DNA from: Nocardia kruczakiae NBRC 101016
Lineage (GTDB): Bacteria; Actinomycetota; Actinomycetes; Mycobacteriales; Mycobacteriaceae
Direction of reading: 5' to 3'
Assembly (NCBI RefSeq): GCF_001612965.1
Contig: NZ_BDBL01000020.1
Span: 36,133-100,132 of the forward strand
DNA length: 64,000 bases
The notes beneath the pieces were generated by a model that saw only the letters and a list, made by a program, of their open reading frames with translations, ran no database searches and was not told where the DNA came from. A program made the translations under genes and the position numbers. Below, one piece after another: positions 43,467 through 51,827 of this stretch. Positions within the stretch are counted from its first letter, which is position 1. The number at the start of each line of letters is the position of its first letter.

Positions 43467-44402
43467 TCAGTCCACCTCGTCCAGTGCCGACAGCGCTGCG
43501 CTCGCCGCGAGCCCGGCCAGGCAGCCGGGGAAACAATCACGGTGGATCTCCCACAATCGGCGAGCGCAATCTCGTTCGAGGTGAGTGGGCTCCCAGGTGC
43601 AGTCGTTCAACGGTGGTGGTTCCACGGCATACGGTTCCGTCGTTCCGGCGAGCCACAACCGGGGCGGTGCGACGGTGGCCAGATCGAAGTCGGCACTCAC
43701 ACGTTCGGGCCGATCGTCGACGTGGGCCAGGTCGTAGACGAGGACGGCCGACGCGTCCATCCCCGCCGCGATCGCGAGGATGTCGCCGATTGGATCGCGG
43801 GCACCCGCCGGCGGGGGCAGTGTGCAGAGCCAGCGAAACCCGAGATGGTGAGCAAGACATTGGATTTCGATATCGTGCCGAGCTGTGTCGGACCCCGATA
43901 TCTCGGTGCGTAACAATCCGACAGCCTTGCTGCGCGCCACCGACATCACCGCCAGCGCACCGGCAACATCCCGCAAGGCCTTCGCTTCCCCGGTAGGAAT
44001 CCAGCCCAAGCCCTGTTCCTTCGCGATGGATTTCCGAACAGGGGCTCGCCTGACACGGCCAGGAAGACGGTGCCGAGGGTCCTCCATCGGAGCGGCTTCC
44101 GCGCCGTGATCAGGCGAGGATGCGACGACAGGTTCTTCGGATCGGTTCCACTTCGGATGCAGTTCACGCGCCTGAGCCAGGGCCGTACCGGGCGCGAACC
44201 GCCGGATCTGTTCCGGAGTTGCGCCGGTGTCGAATACGGCCGATATCTCGATGCGGCCCCGTGGGTCCCGGGTCGATCGCCATACCGCACGCAACCCCTC
44301 GGCCTCGGTGATACGCTCACCAACTGCCGCGTGATCCTCTCCGCGTATGCGCGCCAACGGGTTTGCCTGCCCAGGCCGTTCCACTCGATCTGCTGTCATC
44401 AC
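43467..44402 (-). CDS. hypothetical protein with a resolvase-like fold pattern
   Basis: 311 residues, family not recognised with confidence. The segment KAVGLLRTEISGSDTARHDI, followed by AHHLGFRWL and DASAVLVYDLAHVDD, has the beta-alpha order of the serine-recombinase N domain (RxS...rQ...G...vvyDLdR) without the catalytic serine context, so it may be a degenerate, non-catalytic relative. The N-terminal 120 residues are polar and basic. Several Cys-rich stretches occur near the C terminus (ERDCARRLWEIHRDCFPGC). Start at 44402 or 44399. Confidence 0.65.
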   Translation of the reverse strand: MMTADRVERPGQANPLARIRGEDHAAVGERITEAEGLRAVWRSTRDPRGRIEISAVFDTGATPEQIRRFAPGTALAQARELHPKWNRSEEPVVASSPDHGAEAAPMEDPRHRLPGRVRRAPVRKSIAKEQGLGWIPTGEAKALRDVAGALAVMSVARSKAVGLLRTEISGSDTARHDIEIQCLAHHLGFRWLCTLPPPAGARDPIGDILAIAAGMDASAVLVYDLAHVDDRPERVSADFDLATVAPPRLWLAGTTEPYAVEPPPLNDCTWEPTHLERDCARRLWEIHRDCFPGCLAGLAASAALSALDEVD

Positions 44403-44611
44403 TGGCGATGCCTTGGTTCGATGGGAGGGGCCGAAGGCTGTTCAGCACGCCCCGCCCCAGATGCAGTCCCAGCACAGCGAATTCGTCGTGAACGGACAAG
44501 CAAGTGTGGATAATCCGCTGGGATTCATCAGAAGTCCAAGCTCGTCGTCCCAGAACCCCGCGGCGTCCATCCACAACCCCGGACCACCGCATCCAAAGGA
44601 GGCAGCTCGCC

Positions 44612-44929
44612 ATGGTGGATATCAGTTCGACGCTCCCCCGCCGTCAGCTCGGCCGGTATCTACGGGAGCTCCGTCAGGGATCCGGCCTGACGATCGCGGA
44701 GCTCGCGCGCCGCATCGAACGCGGTGCCACCACGGTCCAGCGGCTCGAGACCGGCACCGCCGACCGGATCCGGCTGTGGGACGTCGACGCGATCTGCCAA
44801 GTCTGCGGCACGGTCGGTGTGCGCGACTCGAAGAACCCGACAGGGCCCGCGCTCGCCTTCGCTCCGGCGGACTGGGATGCCTTCAACGCAGCCGTAAAGC
44901 ACGGCGGCCTCATCGCTCCGACCGCATAG
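44612..44929 (+). CDS. XRE helix-turn-helix fused to a DUF397 tail (deletion product)
   Basis: 105 residues with a perfect AAAGGAGG site. Residues 1-68 are the start of an XRE/DUF5753-type regulator (LGRYLRELRQGSGLTIAELA, RRIERGATTVQRLETG, DVDAICQVCG). From residue 69 the sequence is the C-terminal half of a DUF397 protein (TVGVRDSKNPTGPALAFAPA, then DWDAFNAAVKHG). Normally these are two neighbouring genes, so an in-frame deletion has joined them and removed the whole DUF5753 domain. The product may still bind DNA, but is probably non-functional. Confidence 0.8.
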   Translation: MVDISSTLPRRQLGRYLRELRQGSGLTIAELARRIERGATTVQRLETGTADRIRLWDVDAICQVCGTVGVRDSKNPTGPALAFAPADWDAFNAAVKHGGLIAPTA

Positions 44930-44979
44930 CGGCCCCGCCGCGCATAGTCGCGATCATGTCGACCGGCTAGGAATTGCCA

Positions 44980-45217
44980 TGCGTTTCGTAGGCCACGAGC
45001 CTGCGAAACGCGTTCTGGCACATATTGATAGAACCAAGCAGAGCCGGCGGATGAGCATCGAAACCGACGTGTTCCTCCGGCCCGGCCATGACGGTGCTGC
45101 ACCGCCAACTACATCCTGGCCGGCGCCTGGTCCGCCACCGCCGTGGGTGCGGTGACCATCGATCACCCGTTCCCGATCAGTATCCCCTGCTCCGACCCAG
45201 AACTCCGAGTCGTGTGA
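44980..45217 (+). pseudogene. Uma2-family remnant with internal deletion
   Basis: The frame from 44980 includes MSIETDVFLRPGHDG, the mid-section of Uma2 proteins. Further on, a shifted frame gives ANYILAGAWSA and then AVTIDHPFPISIP to a stop at 45217, the Uma2 C terminus. The catalytic core normally found between (TPDFLV...GEVLSPS) is missing. It is the second Uma2 fragment in this window, after the frameshifted copy at 34072. Confidence 0.6.
44981..45011. terminator. hairpin downstream of the XRE-DUF397 gene
   Basis: GCGTTTCGTAGGC and GCCTGCGAAACGC pair with one mismatch around a CACGA loop, about 50 bases after the stop of the XRE-DUF397 gene. No U tract follows. It may be a terminator or part of the degenerate Uma2 region. 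Confidence 0.45.
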
Positions 45218-45305
45218 CGGCCTCGGGGCGTAAGCACCATCCAGGCTGGCCGACCCCAACCGCAGCGGCGACAGACCGCCAGGATTCGGCTCCTGAGTTG
45301 CCTGA

Positions 45306-45641
45306 CTACCCCTCGGGATAGAAGAGGAAGAGCGTGCACCCCGTCTCACTTGCCGGAACGTGCCAGCTTCCCGCCGGGGCATGGATGAAGGTGCCGGCCG
45401 GATAGTCCCGGGCGCCGTCGTTGAAGGTGCCGGTCAGGACGTAGACCTCCTCGGGCCCGGGTTCGTGCACGTCGCGGCGGGGCCAGGAGGTGCCGGGGTC
45501 CATCTCCAGGACGTGGGCGTGGGCGCCGTTGTCGCCCTTCCACAGTTGGCGTAGGCGGATGCCGGGGAAGAGTTCGCGGCTCGGAGCGTCGGCGACGGTG
45601 GTCCAGGTGTAGCCGGGCTGGGTGAGGATTTCGGGGTTCAT
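45306..45641 (-). CDS. cupin-domain protein (ChrR-like)
   Basis: 111-residue single-domain cupin. GTSWPRRDVHEPGPEEVYVLTG supplies the first metal motif with a histidine and a glutamate, and YPAGTFIHAPAGSWHVPAS the second. It resembles the ChrR C-terminal cupin, which responds to singlet oxygen or acts as an isomerase or dioxygenase-like fold. The gene is divergent from the GlxA-type regulator by 71 bases and is probably its target. Start ATG at 45641. Confidence 0.85.
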   Translation of the reverse strand: MNPEILTQPGYTWTTVADAPSRELFPGIRLRQLWKGDNGAHAHVLEMDPGTSWPRRDVHEPGPEEVYVLTGTFNDGARDYPAGTFIHAPAGSWHVPASETGCTLFLFYPEG

Positions 45642-45712
45642 ATCTGTCACGGTGCCGGATGCGGCGATACCCGGACAGTGTCTGAGATGACGTTGAGGGG
45701 TACATTCTTGCC

Positions 45713-46663
45713 ATGCATCGTGTGGTGGCGTTGGTGCGGCCGGTGCAGTCGACGTTCGAACTCGGTTGCGCTGTCGAGGTTTTCGGTACACAGCGGGACG
45801 GCGTGCCGCAGTACTATGAGTTCGAGGTGTGCACGGAGGCGCCGGGGGCGGTGCCTACGACCGCGGGTTATGCGATATCGGTGACGCGGGGGTTGGCGGC
45901 GCTGGACTCCGCGGACACCGTGATCATTCCGGGGTGGCTGCCGGTGGAGACGCCGCTGTCGGGACCCGTGCGGCAGGCGCTGGTCCGGGCGCACGACCGC
46001 GGGGCGCGGCTGGTCACCATCTGTTCCGGGGTGTTCGCGTTGGCGCGGACCGGGCTGTTGGACGGGCGTTCGGCCACGACCCATTGGGCTCGGGCAGGGC
46101 AATTGGCGCGGGAGTTTCCGCAGGTTCGGGTGGAGCCGGATCGGCTGTATGTCGACCACGGCGATGTGGCCACGAGTGCGGGAGCGGGTGCGGGAATCGA
46201 CCTGTGCCTGCACCTGGTTCGCACGGATCACGGGGCCGCGCATGCCGCACTCATCGCGCGGCACATGGTCATGCCACCGCATCGGGACGGCGGTCAGGTT
46301 CAGTACGCGCCGCCGTCGCCGGTCGAGGACGGATTCGACGGTCTGTTGAAGTGGGCCGAGGCGCGGCTCGAGACATCGTTGTCGGTGGCCGATATGGCCG
46401 CGCAGCTCAACGTCTCGCCGCGTACGCTGGCGCGCCGGTTCGCCGACCAGGTAGGCACCAGTCCGGGTGGGTGGCTGCTGGAGCGTCGGGTGGCGCGGGC
46501 GCGAGTTCTGTTGGAGGACACGGACTTACCGGTCGACGCCATCGCGGTCCGGGTGGGGCTGGGCTCGGCGGTCAATCTGCGTCGCCGCTTCCGCGACCAG
46601 GTCGGCACCACGCCGGGCGCGTATCGGCGCGCGTTCCGCACACCGGCCGTAGGAAAAACGTAG
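45713..46663 (+). CDS. GlxA family transcriptional regulator
   Basis: 316 residues, second protein of this type in the window. The DJ-1/PfpI-like sensor domain has LVTICSGVFALARTGLLDGR with the nucleophile-elbow Cys and TTHWARAGQLAREFP. The AraC C-terminal domain has LNVSPRTLARRFADQVGTSP and DAIAVRVGLGSAVNLRRRF. It shares organisation with the regulator at 19701 but differs clearly in sequence. Divergent from the cupin gene. Confidence 0.9.
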   Translation: MHRVVALVRPVQSTFELGCAVEVFGTQRDGVPQYYEFEVCTEAPGAVPTTAGYAISVTRGLAALDSADTVIIPGWLPVETPLSGPVRQALVRAHDRGARLVTICSGVFALARTGLLDGRSATTHWARAGQLAREFPQVRVEPDRLYVDHGDVATSAGAGAGIDLCLHLVRTDHGAAHAALIARHMVMPPHRDGGQVQYAPPSPVEDGFDGLLKWAEARLETSLSVADMAAQLNVSPRTLARRFADQVGTSPGGWLLERRVARARVLLEDTDLPVDAIAVRVGLGSAVNLRRRFRDQVGTTPGAYRRAFRTPAVGKT

Positions 46664-46866
46664 ATATCGCCGCCGAGAAGGACGCACGCGGGTTCCACCC
46701 GTGGGGTGATGCCGTCGGAGGATCGGGTGTCGAGCTCACCGTAGGTCAGGTGATCACACGCCGTGCGCGCATCGGCGAGTCTTTGGGCCAGCGGGTCCGC
46801 ATGGGTCGCTCACCGGCCGGCGCGGCCGCGATGATCGCCACAACCCACCTGCGCGTCGGCTCGCAT

Positions 46867-46902
46867 AAAAGATGGCCCCGTCCCGCATGGGTCGAGGCCA
46901 TC
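46867..46902 (-). terminator. intrinsic terminator of the P450 operon
   Basis: On the minus strand GATGGCC pairs with GGCCATC around an 18-base loop and is followed by TTTTATG, a classical rho-independent terminator, rare in this GC-rich sequence. It begins about 13 bases after the stop of the P450 gene. Confidence 0.75.
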
Positions 46903-46914
46903 CTTCGGCTCCGA

Positions 46915-48168
46915 TCAGAATTCGCGCGCCGTCCGGTAGACCGGAATTTCGCGATGCCCATTGGTGACAATGCTCGGAATCGGCTTCAGCTCCGCAGCAT
47001 CCACCGCGAGTTCCAATTCGGGAAAGCGCGAGAACAATGCAGGAAGCGCTATCGCCGCCTCCAACCGCGCCAGCGGCGCCCCCAGACAATGATGCACCCC
47101 GTACCCGAACGCGAGGTGTTCCTTCGACCGCCGCCCGGCATCGAACACATCGGCATTGTCGCCGTGCACTTTTCGATCCCGGCCCGCACCCGCCAAGGAC
47201 GCGATGATCACGTCACCCCGGTTGATCCGCACACCCGGAAAATCGGAATTTCCGGCGATGTCGATGTCCTCCACCGCGAAACGCATCGGCATATGCGCCA
47301 GCGGGGCGTTCCATCGAAGTCCTTCTTCGATCACCTCGGACCACGGCGTTTGTTCCGCGATGGCCGCCTTCCGTTGTTCGGGATGAGTAAGGAGACCAAT
47401 GATGCTGTGGTCCAACAGATTCGCGGTGGTCTCATGCCCGGCCGTGATGATCAGCAGCAGCGTATCGCGCAACTCCTGCTCGTCGAGCCGCGACCCGTCC
47501 GCGTCGTCGTGGGCGTTCATCAGCACGGTCGTGAGGTCGTCGCCGGGATTGTCCCGCTTGTACTGCAGAAGCTGGTCCATGAGGACGAACAGCGCGCCGA
47601 AATGCGCACCTACTTCGGCGGGATCGAGACTGGTGTCGAGAATGCCGTCCGCGTGGATGCGCAGTTGCTCATCCATCCCGGCCGGAACTCCCATCAGCTC
47701 ACCGATGACGCGAATCGGCAACTCGGTGGCGAAACCCGCACGCAGATCGACGGTTTCGCCATCGGGAACAGCGGACAACTCGTCGAGCAATTCGGTGACG
47801 AACGCGTCGATCCGCGGCCGGAGCGCCTGCGTGCGTTTGTTCGTGAACGCCGGCGCGACGAGTTTGCGCAGCCGTTGATGCTGCTCGCCGTAGGTGGTGA
47901 GCATATTTCTCGCCGCCACCCACGGAAACATCACCCAGTCGGGCCCGATCTCGCCGTCGATGAACCGCGGCCAGTGCTGGTGAGCGTCCTTGGAAACGCG
48001 CGGATCGGTGAGCAGCTGCCGGAGCACGGCGGCGTCGGTGACCGACCAGGCCGGCACACCGCCGGGAAGCACCACCTCGGTCACCGGGCCGCGAGCGCGA
48101 ATGCGGGCCAGCTCGCCCTGGATGTCGGCGGCACTGGGATCCAGCACCAGCGGCTGCGTATCTGTCAT
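46915..48168 (-). CDS. cytochrome P450 (canonical)
   Basis: 417 residues with the complete signature set: TAGHETT (242-248) in the I helix, E282/R285 of ExxR (EEGLRW), and FGYGVHHCLGAPLARLE with Cys361. It lies 13 bases downstream of the ExxR-less P450 gene and is presumably cotranscribed, so the two enzymes may act on one substrate. No ferredoxin or reductase gene is adjacent. Terminator follows. Confidence 0.95.
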   Translation of the reverse strand: MTDTQPLVLDPSAADIQGELARIRARGPVTEVVLPGGVPAWSVTDAAVLRQLLTDPRVSKDAHQHWPRFIDGEIGPDWVMFPWVAARNMLTTYGEQHQRLRKLVAPAFTNKRTQALRPRIDAFVTELLDELSAVPDGETVDLRAGFATELPIRVIGELMGVPAGMDEQLRIHADGILDTSLDPAEVGAHFGALFVLMDQLLQYKRDNPGDDLTTVLMNAHDDADGSRLDEQELRDTLLLIITAGHETTANLLDHSIIGLLTHPEQRKAAIAEQTPWSEVIEEGLRWNAPLAHMPMRFAVEDIDIAGNSDFPGVRINRGDVIIASLAGAGRDRKVHGDNADVFDAGRRSKEHLAFGYGVHHCLGAPLARLEAAIALPALFSRFPELELAVDAAELKPIPSIVTNGHREIPVYRTAREF

Positions 48169-48181
48169 CGGAGACCCTCCA

Positions 48182-49435
48182 TCAGGTGAGACGCATCGGC
48201 GGGCATGCGGGAAACACCACCGGCAGGGCTGCCAAGGCGCGGTGAAACTGCCCGGTCCTCCAAGTTAGTTGCTGCGCAGGAACTTCCGGGCGAATATCCG
48301 GAAGCGCATCGAGCAGCAGATCGATGGCCTGCCGCGCGATCGTCTGCGCGAGCGGCTGCGCCGGGCACGAGTGCGGGCCGACTCCCCACGCCAGATGAGA
48401 CCGGTTTCCCCGCCGGTCGCCGCCGACGATGTGCGGGTCGGTGTTGCATGCCGCCAAGCTGACGACCACCGGCTGATCGGCCGGCAACCACACGTCGCCG
48501 ATGAGTTGCGGCTGTCTCGGATACGTCATGCAGAAATTGGCCAGCGGCGGATCCGCGAACAGGACCTCGTCGATGGCATCGCGGGTATCCATGGCACCGC
48601 TGAGCACGTTGCCGCCGTACTCTTCGTCGGCCATCAACAGCAGCAAGGTATTCAGGATCAGATTGCAGGTCGGCTCCGTGCCCGCCGAGAACAGCAACGC
48701 GGCCTGGTTCACCATCTCCATCGGGTCCAGGCCCTCCGGGTGGGTCAGCAGTCGCGAGGTGAGATCGTCACCGGGGCGCTCGCGCTTCTGCTCGACCACC
48801 CCGAGCAGCGCCTCGATGAACCGCTGCTGACCTTCTTCGGCGCCGACCCCGTCCAGCATCGCGGCCATCCCCTGGTAGGCCGCCGATGCGGCGTCGTCGG
48901 GGAAGCCCATCAGCTCGCTGAGAACCCGAAAGGTCAGTGGGAAGGCGTAATCCATCCGGAGATCGGCGGTGCCGCGCTCGCAGAAGGAGTTGACGAGAGC
49001 GTCGGCGGCGCGTGCGACCGCGCCGTGGACCTTGTGCAGATTGACGGTGTCCAGCGCGTCGGTGATCGTGCGCCGGTAACGGGCGTGTTCCGCGCCCGCG
49101 GTGCGCAGGGCGTTCTGCCGATAGCCGAGCATCGGCGTCACCGGGCAGTCCGGCGGAGCGTTCTTCTCCCACCGGCGCGGATCGGCGGGAAAACGAGCCT
49201 CGTCGTTCAGAATCTGCAGTGCCGCTTGATATCCGATCACCAGAGTGGCCGGCACCCCGGGTGCCAGCTCGATCGGTACCAGCGGCCCACGCCGGCGCAT
49301 GGATTCGTAGGCGCCGTGCGGGTCCGCCGCGAAGTCGGAGGAATCGAGCCGGAACTGTGGTTCCGCGGAGCGCGCCGGAGAACCATGGCCGGACGCCCGG
49401 CCGCTGTGGTGCACCGCGTTTGCGTCGTTCAGCAT
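48182..49435 (-). CDS. cytochrome P450 lacking the ExxR motif (paralogue)
   Basis: 417 residues. The haem loop HLAWGVGPHSCPAQPLAQ has Cys357. The K-helix region reads E290-V-L-F, then ADPPLANFCMTYPRQP, so ExxR is missing as in the paralogue at 41825. The I helix reads SAGTEPTCN, with Pro after Glu where Thr is usual. It is the first gene of a two-P450 operon. The pairing of an ExxR-less P450 with a normal P450 recalls the CYP157/CYP154 pairs of streptomycetes, though no conservon genes are present. Confidence 0.92.
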   Translation of the reverse strand: MLNDANAVHHSGRASGHGSPARSAEPQFRLDSSDFAADPHGAYESMRRRGPLVPIELAPGVPATLVIGYQAALQILNDEARFPADPRRWEKNAPPDCPVTPMLGYRQNALRTAGAEHARYRRTITDALDTVNLHKVHGAVARAADALVNSFCERGTADLRMDYAFPLTFRVLSELMGFPDDAASAAYQGMAAMLDGVGAEEGQQRFIEALLGVVEQKRERPGDDLTSRLLTHPEGLDPMEMVNQAALLFSAGTEPTCNLILNTLLLLMADEEYGGNVLSGAMDTRDAIDEVLFADPPLANFCMTYPRQPQLIGDVWLPADQPVVVSLAACNTDPHIVGGDRRGNRSHLAWGVGPHSCPAQPLAQTIARQAIDLLLDALPDIRPEVPAQQLTWRTGQFHRALAALPVVFPACPPMRLT

Positions 49436-49543
49436 GCGTCCCCCGCGCGAGATGTTGCGTGTCCTGTCCGATGTCCTGCGAGATTGCCTGCCATTCGTTG
49501 TATGGGCACGGCGGACACCCTAGCGGAAACCGTTGTACTTCAA

Positions 49544-49559
49544 TGTTTTTGACAAAACA
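49544..49559. promoter_or_regulatory. palindrome upstream of the two-P450 operon
   Basis: TGTTTT-TGAC-AAAACA, perfect 6+4+6, about 109 bases before the first P450 start codon. Shares half-sites with the palindromes at 37964 and 43199. Confidence 0.5.
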
Positions 49560-49607
49560 GCCAGCGCGGTAGCTTGTTGCGTGCGGGTAGCTGCTCGGCG
49601 GCGAGCG

Positions 49608-50342
49608 TTACCGCTCCTCGCTGGGCTCCCGCATCAGCTCGGCGAGCCGGTCCCACGCCGGAGACGACGCGCCGGGCTGCGACTGGACCGCCAGGCGGGC
49701 GATGGTCGCATCGTGATCCGGCACGTCGCTCGATCCATTATCCCTGCGCCCGAACCACTCTCGCGTCCGCGCCGCCAACTCTGGTAGCCGCGGATCCTTC
49801 GGGGAGCAATCGTAGACGGCGTCGTAGTCGAGATAGATGGCGCGGAATTCGGGATCGGTGAGCAGTTCGCGCTTTTCGGCGATCCACGCGGCGGCCGCTG
49901 CGGGTGAGGCGGTCTGCATGAGGATCCAACCGTCCCGTTCCAGCTGAATCTGCCGCTCGCTGACGCCGAGTTCGCGCAGTTCGTCGAGATGATCGGCGAC
50001 GTCGGCGGAGACGTAGAGGCGGTCTCCGCCGCGCAGCTGCATGAGTTGTTCCCGGGTGCGCCGCAACTGCTCGATACGTTGTTCGAGGTCGTGGTCGATC
50101 TCGGTGAGGGCCGCCGCGAGGGCGCGGGAGTCGGCGTCGAGCAGATCCTTGACACGGGCCAGCGGCACCCCGGCGTGGGCCAGTGTCCTGATCTTGACCA
50201 GGTCGATCGCGTGCTGCGCGGTGTAGCGACGATAGCCCGAGGCGTCGCGGTCGGGTTCGGCGAGCAGACCGCGCTGGTGATAGTGGCGCACGGCCTTGAC
50301 GGTCACGCCCGCATAGTCCGCGAGCTGTCCGATCGTGAGCAT
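49608..50342 (-). CDS. MerR family transcriptional regulator
   Basis: 244 residues. The MerR helix-turn-helix (MLTIGQLADYAGVTVKAVRH, YHQRGLLAEPDRDASGYRRY) is followed by a dimerisation helix (LEQRIEQLRRTREQLMQLRG) and a C-terminal effector domain of about 110 residues rich in Trp and acidic residues, probably for an organic ligand. No metal-binding cysteines. It is downstream of a serine-hydrolase gene by 28 bases, whose promoter carries a MerR-type operator, so it probably controls that operon. Confidence 0.9.
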   Translation of the reverse strand: MLTIGQLADYAGVTVKAVRHYHQRGLLAEPDRDASGYRRYTAQHAIDLVKIRTLAHAGVPLARVKDLLDADSRALAAALTEIDHDLEQRIEQLRRTREQLMQLRGGDRLYVSADVADHLDELRELGVSERQIQLERDGWILMQTASPAAAAAWIAEKRELLTDPEFRAIYLDYDAVYDCSPKDPRLPELAARTREWFGRRDNGSSDVPDHDATIARLAVQSQPGASSPAWDRLAELMREPSEER

Positions 50343-50370
50343 AGGGACATCCTTCCGCGCGCCGGGGCGG

Positions 50371-51801
50371 TCAGGAACGCCGGGTCAGGCGGCCGCCGGC
50401 ATTGCGGAAACGGGCACGGCCGTCGCGAATGTCGTGATACGAGACCAGCAGCAACCGCAGATACCCGTCGAAGATTTCCGGCGGATAGCCCACGGGCGCG
50501 AACAGACCGGGCCGGACCGGAACATAGCGTTGCGGCGGTGCCGACGTCCCGCCCCCGGCGAATGCGGTGAAGATGCGTTCCTGCGTCGCGTCGTCGGGTT
50601 CGTAGGTCACGCGCTCCTCGAGCTGCCCGTCGACGATGTCGACATCGACGCGGAGCTGGCCCGACCGGTAGGTGCCGGCGTACGGGGTGAGGTCGAACTC
50701 CGCATCGAATTCATCGATGAGCGCGGGGATTTCGATGCCCAGATGTTCGATCAGCAGCCACCGCAGCAGCCGGTCGTGCAGCACGATCGCTCCGGAGGTG
50801 TTGCCGAAGGCGGTGAAGACCAGGTCGTGTTCGGGGACCACACACAGAATGGACACCCCGCCCGGTGAGGCGCCCGACATCGCCAGCACCGTGGTGTCGC
50901 CGAACGGATACCGCACCCAGCCGAGCCCCATCGGGGGAACGTTCGGAGTGCGCATATCGTGGGCGACTCGTTGCATCGTCGCCGTCGATTCCGCGGACAG
51001 GATCCGAACGCCGGTGGGCGCGACGCCAGCGGCGAGGTGGGTGCGTCCGAACGCCAGCAGGTCGGCGACCGTGCCGATCGGGGTGCCGCCGGCCGGTCCC
51101 CAGGTGTCGGGGAGCATGAACATGCCGGTCGGCTCGACGCTCCCGGTGACGGGATCGATGAAGTGGCCGACCGCCGTGCTGCGCAGAATCGCTTGTCGCG
51201 CAGAGGCACTCGACGTCGTCATGCCGACCGGGTCGAACAACTCCCGCTGCAGCAGGTCCGGGTAGGGCGTTCCGGTGACCACCTCGAGCAGGCGGCCCGC
51301 CACGATCATGCCGCCGTTGGAGTAGCTGAGCTGCTCGCCGGGTGCGAACAGGGCGCCGCACTGCGCGAGGCCCTCGAGGTAGTGTTGCAGCGCGTCGCGG
51401 CCCTCGGCATCGGGGAAGAACAGGTCCGCGTCGATACCGTTGGTGTGTGAGATCAGGTGCCGGACCAGTATTTCGTCCGCGGCGCCCGGTTCCGCGAGCG
51501 CGAATTCGGGCAGGTAGTCCACCACCGGCGCATCGAGTTTCAGCAGTCCGCGTTCGACCTGTTGCAGTACGAGCGTGGTGGTGAGCACCTTGGTGACGGA
51601 ACCGAAGAGGAACCCGGTGTCCTCGCGCATCGGGGCGCCGGTGGCGAGGTTCGCGGTGCCGTGCGAGACGAGAATCTGTTCGCCCGCGTGAAAGACACCG
51701 GCGACGTAGCCGGGGAGCTTGTCGGATTCGCAGAAGGCGACCACCTGCGAGCGGACGCGGTCGGCGATGGTGTGCAGTGCGTTGTCGTTCATGCGGGCCA
51801 T
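50371..51801 (-). CDS. beta-lactamase family serine hydrolase (class C-like)
   Basis: About 476 residues. The SxxK motif is at S68-K71 (FGSVTKVL) and YSN at Y160-N162 (LSYSNGG); a third motif near MSGASPGGVS replaces the usual HxG/KTG. No signal peptide is visible. This is the EstB/penicillin-binding fold, typically an esterase or peptidase rather than a true beta-lactamase. The longer start at 51831 lies inside the operator and is rejected. Starts at 51801 and 51792 are possible, and the first may be leaderless. Confidence 0.88.
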   Translation of the reverse strand: MARMNDNALHTIADRVRSQVVAFCESDKLPGYVAGVFHAGEQILVSHGTANLATGAPMREDTGFLFGSVTKVLTTTLVLQQVERGLLKLDAPVVDYLPEFALAEPGAADEILVRHLISHTNGIDADLFFPDAEGRDALQHYLEGLAQCGALFAPGEQLSYSNGGMIVAGRLLEVVTGTPYPDLLQRELFDPVGMTTSSASARQAILRSTAVGHFIDPVTGSVEPTGMFMLPDTWGPAGGTPIGTVADLLAFGRTHLAAGVAPTGVRILSAESTATMQRVAHDMRTPNVPPMGLGWVRYPFGDTTVLAMSGASPGGVSILCVVPEHDLVFTAFGNTSGAIVLHDRLLRWLLIEHLGIEIPALIDEFDAEFDLTPYAGTYRSGQLRVDVDIVDGQLEERVTYEPDDATQERIFTAFAGGGTSAPPQRYVPVRPGLFAPVGYPPEIFDGYLRLLLVSYHDIRDGRARFRNAGGRLTRRS

Positions 51802-51808
51802 CGTCGAA

Positions 51809-51827
51809 CCTTGCCCCTGGGTCAAGG
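51809..51827. promoter_or_regulatory. MerR-type operator of the serine-hydrolase/MerR operon
   Basis: CCTTG-N9-CAAGG palindrome on a 19-base footprint, preceded on the minus strand by TTGACC as a -35 box. This is the overstretched-spacer arrangement of MerR promoters. It ends eight bases before the start codon and is linked to a MerR gene two genes downstream, so autoregulation is likely. Confidence 0.65.

Noticed and set aside
45829..48189. A 786-codon plus-strand frame
   Set aside because: It runs through the GlxA gene in the wrong frame and antisense to a P450; low-complexity Arg/Gly composition.
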